From the NCBI RefSeq assembly GCF_003966145.1, contig NZ_RXNR01000038.1, forward strand, positions 1-37,823: 37,823 nt of DNA, written 5' to 3'. The notes beneath the pieces are model-generated. The model saw only the letters and a list, made by a program, of their open reading frames with translations, had not been told where the DNA came from and ran no database searches. Below are positions 33,437 through 37,823 of the stretch, piece by piece. Each line of letters starts with the position of its first letter. Position 1 is the first letter of the stretch. The position numbers were made by a program, and so were the translations under genes. This DNA comes from Lysinibacillus telephonicus (GTDB lineage Bacteria; Bacillota; Bacilli; Bacillales_A; Planococcaceae).

Positions 33437-33895
33437 TTGAAAGGATTAACTTATTATATTGATAAAGGTAATGGTCATTACGAGCCATTCTATGAATATA
33501 CGACTAAAAACGTTGGCGTTGATGAATTTTACGCACGGCAGCTATGTACGTACTTCATCTTAAGAGGAACTCAATACGAGCTGACTTCCAATGAAATGCA
33601 TGAGGAAGAAGAAATTCTAGTTATAAAAGAAATCGGAAGAAATTACCCAGGGGAAGATGAAAGAAGTTTTCGTGGTATGGGAGTGCATATCGAATTCCGC
33701 AGTCCTGATGAACGGGACAATTTCCGTTTGTTATCCCGCATTCCTTGTCCTACCCATTTCGATGTTCTGCGCTATCTCTTAAAGGATGTTGTGGATATAC
33801 CGGGCATCGGACAAAAGCTCGTCTCCTCTACTGAAATTGATGAAGATCGGGGAGTTTATGTAGTATATGTCAAGGATTTTGGAGAGGGAGTATAG
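33437..33895 (+). CDS. Conserved protein of unknown function in the ATP-grasp/K+ channel cluster
   Basis: About 152 residues, soluble, acidic, with many aromatic residues (YYIDKGNGHYEPFYEY, HIEFRSPDERDNFRLL) and no membrane segment. I do not recognise the family. The TTG at 33437 is preceded by GGGGAAGG; an upstream TTG at 33419 gives 6 more residues and cannot be excluded. Its stop overlaps the next start by one base (TAGTG), so it is translated with the ATP-grasp gene and probably works with it. Confidence 0.7.
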   Translation: MKGLTYYIDKGNGHYEPFYEYTTKNVGVDEFYARQLCTYFILRGTQYELTSNEMHEEEEILVIKEIGRNYPGEDERSFRGMGVHIEFRSPDERDNFRLLSRIPCPTHFDVLRYLLKDVVDIPGIGQKLVSSTEIDEDRGVYVVYVKDFGEGV

Positions 33896-35130
33896 TGAGC
33901 GAATCATTTGATTATCATACGAAACGACGCCAATTCTATGAAAATATAGAAGGTTTTTGGGCTGATTTATACGGGGAAGAATATGCCCTTTATGATATCA
34001 AGCTTATAAAAGAAGACGAGGTTTCCAGTATTCGTCTAATTAGTGAGCGGATTGGTGCGATCTTTTTTAAAAGTGCTTCTTTGCTTCGAAATGTGCCTGA
34101 TGAAACTTTACTAGAAATGGGATTTCCACAGGAAACCCTTTCTTTTTTAAGGTTAAAAACGATTCCAGCCGAGAGTGTTATTTCTCGGCTGGATTTAATT
34201 CCATACGGCGATAGTTATAAATGCATTGAAATTAATGCTGATACACCAACTTTTATAAAAGAATTATTTTCTATTAATAGCTTAGTCTGCAATGAATTTG
34301 GAGTAGCCAACCCCAATGAAGGGATGGAACTGCTATTACGAAAAGCGGTTCGTCACAGCATCAATGAAAGTATAAATCATCCATCACCCCATGTTGTTTT
34401 TACTGCACATGAAGATAATATCGAGGATAGAGAAACGGTGCTGTTTCTTCAAAGGGGCGTACCATCTAAATTTACGCCACTCCATAAGCTGCAAATTCAA
34501 AGAGGAATCGGTCTGTTTGATGAAGATGGGGTGAAAATTGATATTCTTTATCGGCAAACTTTCCCGGTTGAAAGCTTAATAACAGATGAAGATGACGAAG
34601 GAAACCCTATTGGCAGGTGGTTATTGGAGTTAGTTGAAGAGGGGAAGTTGACGCTAATCAATCCTCCCTCAGCATTTTTATTGCAAAATAAAGCGGTTCA
34701 GGCAATCATTTGGGGTCTGCATGAAGAAAACCATCCTTTCTTTACAGAGCAGGAGCATAAGTGGATAGAGGATTACTTTCTTCCGACTTATCTTGAACCA
34801 GATGAATTATTGCAAAAAGGTATGCCTTTTGTGAAAAAACCATCCTTTGGGAGAGAAGGCGACACAGTGGAAATATTTAATCAGCATGGTCAGTTAATTC
34901 ATCAGGATGCGCAACGAACGTATTCGGATTTCATCCCGGTATATCAGCAATTCGTAGAGCATCCAACCATCACTTTTCAAAGCGAAAAGGGCATCCAACA
35001 GGGCAAACTGCTTTTAGGCAGCTTTTTAGTTAACGGGAAACCGGCTGCATTAGGCTATAGAGTCGGGGGGACGATTACGAATAATCTTTCCTATTACTTG
35101 CCTGTGGGACTTTTTAAAGGAGAAGGATAA
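33895..35130 (+). CDS. Glutathionylspermidine-synthase-like ATP-grasp ligase
   Basis: A 411-residue protein of the GspS C-terminal (YgiC/YjfC) family. The recognisable blocks are SRLDLIPYGDSYKCIEINADTPT (about 97-120), a Mg2+/ATP segment, and PFVKKPSFGREGDTVEIFNQHG near 310, the ATP-grasp glycine loop of the family, with SYYLPVGLF at the end. The amidase half of E. coli GspS is absent. The start is GTG overlapping the preceding stop, with RBS GGAGAGGGAG. Members ligate a peptide carboxylate to an amine. Bacillales lack glutathione, so the true substrate must differ. Confidence 0.85.
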   Translation: MSESFDYHTKRRQFYENIEGFWADLYGEEYALYDIKLIKEDEVSSIRLISERIGAIFFKSASLLRNVPDETLLEMGFPQETLSFLRLKTIPAESVISRLDLIPYGDSYKCIEINADTPTFIKELFSINSLVCNEFGVANPNEGMELLLRKAVRHSINESINHPSPHVVFTAHEDNIEDRETVLFLQRGVPSKFTPLHKLQIQRGIGLFDEDGVKIDILYRQTFPVESLITDEDDEGNPIGRWLLELVEEGKLTLINPPSAFLLQNKAVQAIIWGLHEENHPFFTEQEHKWIEDYFLPTYLEPDELLQKGMPFVKKPSFGREGDTVEIFNQHGQLIHQDAQRTYSDFIPVYQQFVEHPTITFQSEKGIQQGKLLLGSFLVNGKPAALGYRVGGTITNNLSYYLPVGLFKGEG

Positions 35131-35135
35131 GAAGA

Positions 35136-36170
35136 ATGTGGATTCTACATAAAATATTCTCTAAAATATCGAAAATTAGCCTTCTGCAGGCGGCAATATT
35201 AACCGTTGCCCTCATATTAATTAGCAGTATAACCATGAGATTAGTAGAGCCGGAAACCTTCCCTCGATTCCTCGATGCGGTATGGTGGACGATGACGACT
35301 CTTGTTACGGTTGGATATGGCGATTATTTTCCTGAGAGCGACTTTGGAAGACTATTTACGATGATTCTCCTTTATACTGTTGGCATCGGTGGAATGGGGA
35401 TTATCATTGGGAAGGTGTTTGAAAGCTTTAGCGCATATCGAAAAATGAAGGAGGAGGGGCGATTGACCTACTCGGGAAAGGAACATTATATTTTAATCGG
35501 ATCATCCAAAGAGAAATTGGAAAATGTAGTAGAAGAGATTATGATTAGTGACTATAAAGAGGATGTGGTCATCATTGATCACGCAGAGAGATGCCCTATT
35601 GATCATAACGATGTTCATTTCATCAGCGGTAATCCGGCGGAAGAAGAGGTTCTTTTGAAGGCAAATATTTTGGAAGCTAAATCCGTAGCCATCTTTTCCG
35701 ATGATCAGCAAAATTTTGCAGAGTATGCAGACGGAAAAACGTTGCTAACAGCTTCTAGAGTGGAGCATATCTCGAAGAAATATGAGAAAAATATCTATAC
35801 CATTGTGGAAGTGAAAAAAGATAAACATATTGCCTTATTCGAACATGCAAATGTCGATGAATTTATTTTATCAAACGATTCGGTTTCACGACTCATGGCA
35901 CAAGCTGCTCTTCATCATGGCTCCAGCAAATTATTCAAGCAAATTTTAAGTAATACTGATGGGGAAAATTTATATGAAATTCAGGCTAGACCCCATTGGA
36001 ATACGTACCGGGAAGCTGCCATCGAACTATTTGATATGGGGGCAATTCTAATCTCGGAAGGCAGCTCCCTAGATATTGCCCGACGCAATCATGAACAAAT
36101 ACCTAAAGATGCAAAATTGTTTATTATATGTGATGAGTCAACCTATAGTAGAATTGTGGCCGATTGTTAA
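35136..36170 (+). CDS. Two-helix potassium channel with RCK (TrkA-N-like) domain
   Basis: A 344-residue membrane protein. TM1 at about 17-36, pore helix WWTMTTL, selectivity filter VTVGYGDYFP (the K+ filter TVGYGD), TM2 at about 75-97, then a cytosolic Rossmann-like RCK domain from about 112 (HYILIGSSKE, VVIIDHAERC, VHFISGNPAEEEVL). The GxGxxG of the nucleotide loop is altered to GSSKE, so NAD binding may be lost or changed. The C-terminal part (about 250-344) is a second RCK-like region. It begins 5 nt after the ATP-grasp gene, so is probably co-transcribed. YugO/Kch-like. Confidence 0.88.
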   Translation: MWILHKIFSKISKISLLQAAILTVALILISSITMRLVEPETFPRFLDAVWWTMTTLVTVGYGDYFPESDFGRLFTMILLYTVGIGGMGIIIGKVFESFSAYRKMKEEGRLTYSGKEHYILIGSSKEKLENVVEEIMISDYKEDVVIIDHAERCPIDHNDVHFISGNPAEEEVLLKANILEAKSVAIFSDDQQNFAEYADGKTLLTASRVEHISKKYEKNIYTIVEVKKDKHIALFEHANVDEFILSNDSVSRLMAQAALHHGSSKLFKQILSNTDGENLYEIQARPHWNTYREAAIELFDMGAILISEGSSLDIARRNHEQIPKDAKLFIICDESTYSRIVADC

Positions 36171-36248
36171 TTGTCTAGTTTATAGACAAAATGATAAAAA
36201 AGATTGAAGTATAAGTAGTAGTTAAGAAAGTAATTGGGAAGTGAAAAG

Positions 36249-36938
36249 ATGAAGTATCAAAAAATGGTACGTGGTCAATTTGGTAGTCGCATTAATCGAT
36301 TTATTGCTGAAGTTACTATAAATGGAGTAAATGAAAGAGTACATATTAAAAATACAGGTCGTTTAAAGGAACTGTTTCTAGTAGGTGCGGAAGTTCTATT
36401 AGAGCAGAGTAATAATCCAGAAAGAAAGACAAAGTTTTCTCTCATAGCAGTAGAGAAAAATGGCCGTTGGGTAAACATTGATTCTCAGGCTCCGAATATT
36501 GTTGCATTTGAAGCTCTTAAGAAAGAGAAAATACCGGAAATCGGGATGGTCAAAACAGTAAAAAGAGAGGTAACATATGGCGCATCCCGATTTGATCTTT
36601 ATATTGAACAGGAAAATAAAAAGGGATTTATTGAAGTGAAGGGGGTAACCCTTGAGAAAAACGGTATCGCCATGTTTCCAGATGCACCGACTACTAGAGG
36701 AACAAAACATGTATTAGAACTAGCAAAAGCTGCTCAAGAAGGATATACGTGTGCAATTCTATTTGTCGTACAATTAAAAGGATGCTATGAATTTGTTCCT
36801 AATAGGGAAACAGATCCTGCCTTTGCGGATGCCTTACAACTAGCTGTGAAAGCAGGGGTACAGGTTTTGGCATATGACACGATTGTTACAGAAGAAGGTT
36901 TGACTCTAGACCGTTCAATTCGAGTGAATTTAGATTGA
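36249..36938 (+). CDS. sfsA: SfsA family protein (sugar fermentation stimulation protein)
   Basis: About 229 residues. Nucleic-acid-binding family with a PD-(D/E)xK-like nuclease core: RFDLYIE and GFIEVKGVTL (Asp, Glu, Lys) in the middle, preceded by HIKNTGRLKELF and followed by FPDAPTTRGTKH and CAILFVVQ. I start at ATG 36249 with GGAAGTG upstream; the TTG at 36234 lies before that site. No signal peptide. The proposed role as a sugar-metabolism regulator rests on E. coli; the fold suggests a nuclease. It is separate from the channel gene (79-nt gap to this start). Confidence 0.9.
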   Translation: MKYQKMVRGQFGSRINRFIAEVTINGVNERVHIKNTGRLKELFLVGAEVLLEQSNNPERKTKFSLIAVEKNGRWVNIDSQAPNIVAFEALKKEKIPEIGMVKTVKREVTYGASRFDLYIEQENKKGFIEVKGVTLEKNGIAMFPDAPTTRGTKHVLELAKAAQEGYTCAILFVVQLKGCYEFVPNRETDPAFADALQLAVKAGVQVLAYDTIVTEEGLTLDRSIRVNLD

Positions 36939-37355
36939 GTAGTGGGAGGTATTTTAAAATTAGAATAGGAATTCTGATTTGGTTCCTCGAGTGGAATAGG
37001 GAAAATTAAAGATTACTTGATAAGGAGAGTAATACCTAGTAGGTGAGCACAGTCGGTTTCTTTAAAAATATTTGGCTTTAGAATAGGACAAACCCATTTA
37101 AACTGTAAATTAGTAATGAGTTTTTGATTTATCATTTTGACATAGGTAACAAGTTTGAGTTACCCAAAACGTTGTACTTAGAGAAATAGTTTTTTTATAT
37201 AAAATAAACTGATGGAAAGTATAATTTGATTTCTTGAATATAAAGATTTGAACTAGTGAACACAGTTTTTCTTTTACTAGTCTCTGTTTCTTAATTTATA
37301 AATATTCAATTCAATATATATAGTAGGAAAACGAATATTTTTTATTATTTTTGTG
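36939..37355. other. Intergenic stretch between sfsA and the rRNA promoters
   Basis: AT-rich, without a readable gene, tRNA or clear terminator. Only small inverted repeats such as AGAAT-AGGA-ATTCT are seen. Nothing else noted. Confidence 0.5.
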
Positions 37356-37385
37356 TTGACACTTTTGTTTAGTTAGTGATAATAT
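37356..37385 (+). promoter_or_regulatory. rRNA promoter P1
   Basis: TTGACA (37356-37361), 18-nt spacer and TAATAT (37380-37385), with GATAAT at 37378-37383 as an alternative 16-nt-spaced -10. First of three tandem promoters. Confidence 0.65.
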
Positions 37386-37450
37386 TAATGAGCTGTCGCT
37401 AAACTATTAAATGTTGATTCAACTTAGAATTTAAGAGAATTAAAACGTTG

Positions 37451-37480
37451 TTGACATTTCTAAAGTTATGGTGATATAAT
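37451..37480 (+). promoter_or_regulatory. rRNA promoter P2
   Basis: TTGACA (37451-37456), 18-nt spacer and a perfect TATAAT (37475-37480), followed by the CCTGTCG start-like segment also seen after P3. Confidence 0.8.
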
Positions 37481-37525
37481 AAAGTTCCTGTCGATGTGAC
37501 GTGAATAAATATTTTAAAATAGTTA

Positions 37526-37554
37526 TTGACAAACGCGATGCTATTTTATATAAT
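37526..37554 (+). promoter_or_regulatory. rRNA promoter P3
   Basis: TTGACA (37526-37531), exactly 17 nt, TATAAT (37549-37554): a perfect sigma-A promoter. CCTGTCAC follows. P2 and P3 share the same layout 75 bp apart, as usual for rrn operons in Bacillales. Confidence 0.9.
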
Positions 37555-37583
37555 ATAATTCCTGTCACTAAAACGACGGAAAT

Positions 37584-37610
37584 GAACCTTGAAAACTGAA
37601 CAACAAAACG
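37584..37610 (+). promoter_or_regulatory. rrn leader with boxA-like antitermination segment
   Basis: AACCTTGAAAACTGAACAACA matches the leader conserved before 16S genes in Bacillaceae, including a boxA-like CTTGAAAACT. It lies between P3 and the 16S gene. Confidence 0.55.
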
Positions 37611-37715
37611 TTAATGAAATATAGTTTTTAGTAGCTGACCCTCGTCAGTGAACGAAACAAAATTTTGGACATCAAATATGATGCCAGCAAAAATTTGAGC
37701 TATATCAAATTTTCT

Positions 37716-37823
37716 TTTATGGAGAGTTTGATCCTGGCTCAGGACGAACGCTGGCGGCGTGCCTAATACATGCAAGTCGAGCGAACTGATGAGAAGCTTG
37801 CTTCTTAAGATGTTAGCGGCGGA
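37716..37823 (+). rRNA. rrs: 16S ribosomal RNA, 5' part only
   Basis: TTTATGGAGAGTTTGATCCT and the following AGGACGAACGCTGGCGGCGT are the universal 16S start of Bacillota. The variable V1 loop contains GAGAAGCTTGCTTCTT, then TTAGCGGCGGA. The window cuts the gene after about 108 nt. The 5' end is placed by comparison with B. subtilis and is approximate by a few bases. Confidence 0.97.

Noticed and set aside
36939-37355. tRNA or small gene before the rRNA operon
   Set aside because: No cloverleaf and no coding potential seen.

Overview
The window is a low-GC, AT-rich Bacillota chromosome segment. Strong AGGAGG-type ribosome binding sites, frequent TTG/GTG starts, ATGA-coupled genes and U-tailed terminators all fit Bacillales. 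The 5' end of a 16S rRNA gene at the right edge, together with the gene content, points to the Planococcaceae (Lysinibacillus / Solibacillus / Viridibacillus / Psychrobacillus group). The genus is an inference, because only about 108 nt of 16S are visible.

Layout. (1) 1-120: 3' end (domains V and VI) of a group II intron, probably IIC, followed by a small conserved protein gene. (2) 890-9891: purine-ring degradation. On the minus strand are an FAD/NAD(P) oxidoreductase, uraH, uraD, a wrecked purine permease and the regulator pucR; on the plus strand are allC, pucG and allB. Together they take hydroxyisourate through allantoin and allantoate to ureidoglycine and glycine. No uricase is visible and the permease is a clear pseudogene. 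(3) 10169-11023: an orphan ParA-like ATPase. (4) 11105-17319 (minus): a six-gene, tightly coupled operon of PHP phosphoesterase, TIM-barrel isomerase/epimerase-like protein, SurE nucleotidase and a complete ABC importer (lipoprotein, fused double permease, ATPase). I read it as uptake plus dephosphorylation of an organic phosphate. (5) 17683-21888: a small unknown protein, an orphan SpoOB-type histidine kinase, an L-2-hydroxyacid (lactate-like) dehydrogenase, a possible structured RNA ending in a terminator, and a nucleoside hydrolase. (6) 22080-29049: an AraC-type regulator whose receiver domain carries Glu at the phospho-acceptor position, divergent from yjiH-hutU-hutI-hutG (urocanate to glutamate; no hutH here). 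(7) 29278-32273: a helical small protein, a methyl-accepting chemotaxis protein and another small unknown protein. (8) 32636-36170: lipoprotein, DUF350 membrane protein, unknown protein, glutathionylspermidine-synthase-like ATP-grasp ligase and K+ channel, a compact possible envelope/polyamine/ion module. (9) sfsA, then about 0.8 kb without genes ending in three strong tandem promoters and the start of 16S rRNA.

Much of the window is nitrogen and phosphate scavenging: purine catabolism, urocanate breakdown, nucleoside hydrolysis and organic-phosphate uptake. The most interesting items for follow-up are the phosphoester operon, the ATP-grasp/DUF350/K+ channel module, the E54 receiver regulator with its 21-bp-spaced repeats, and the unassigned RNA at about 20480-20656.
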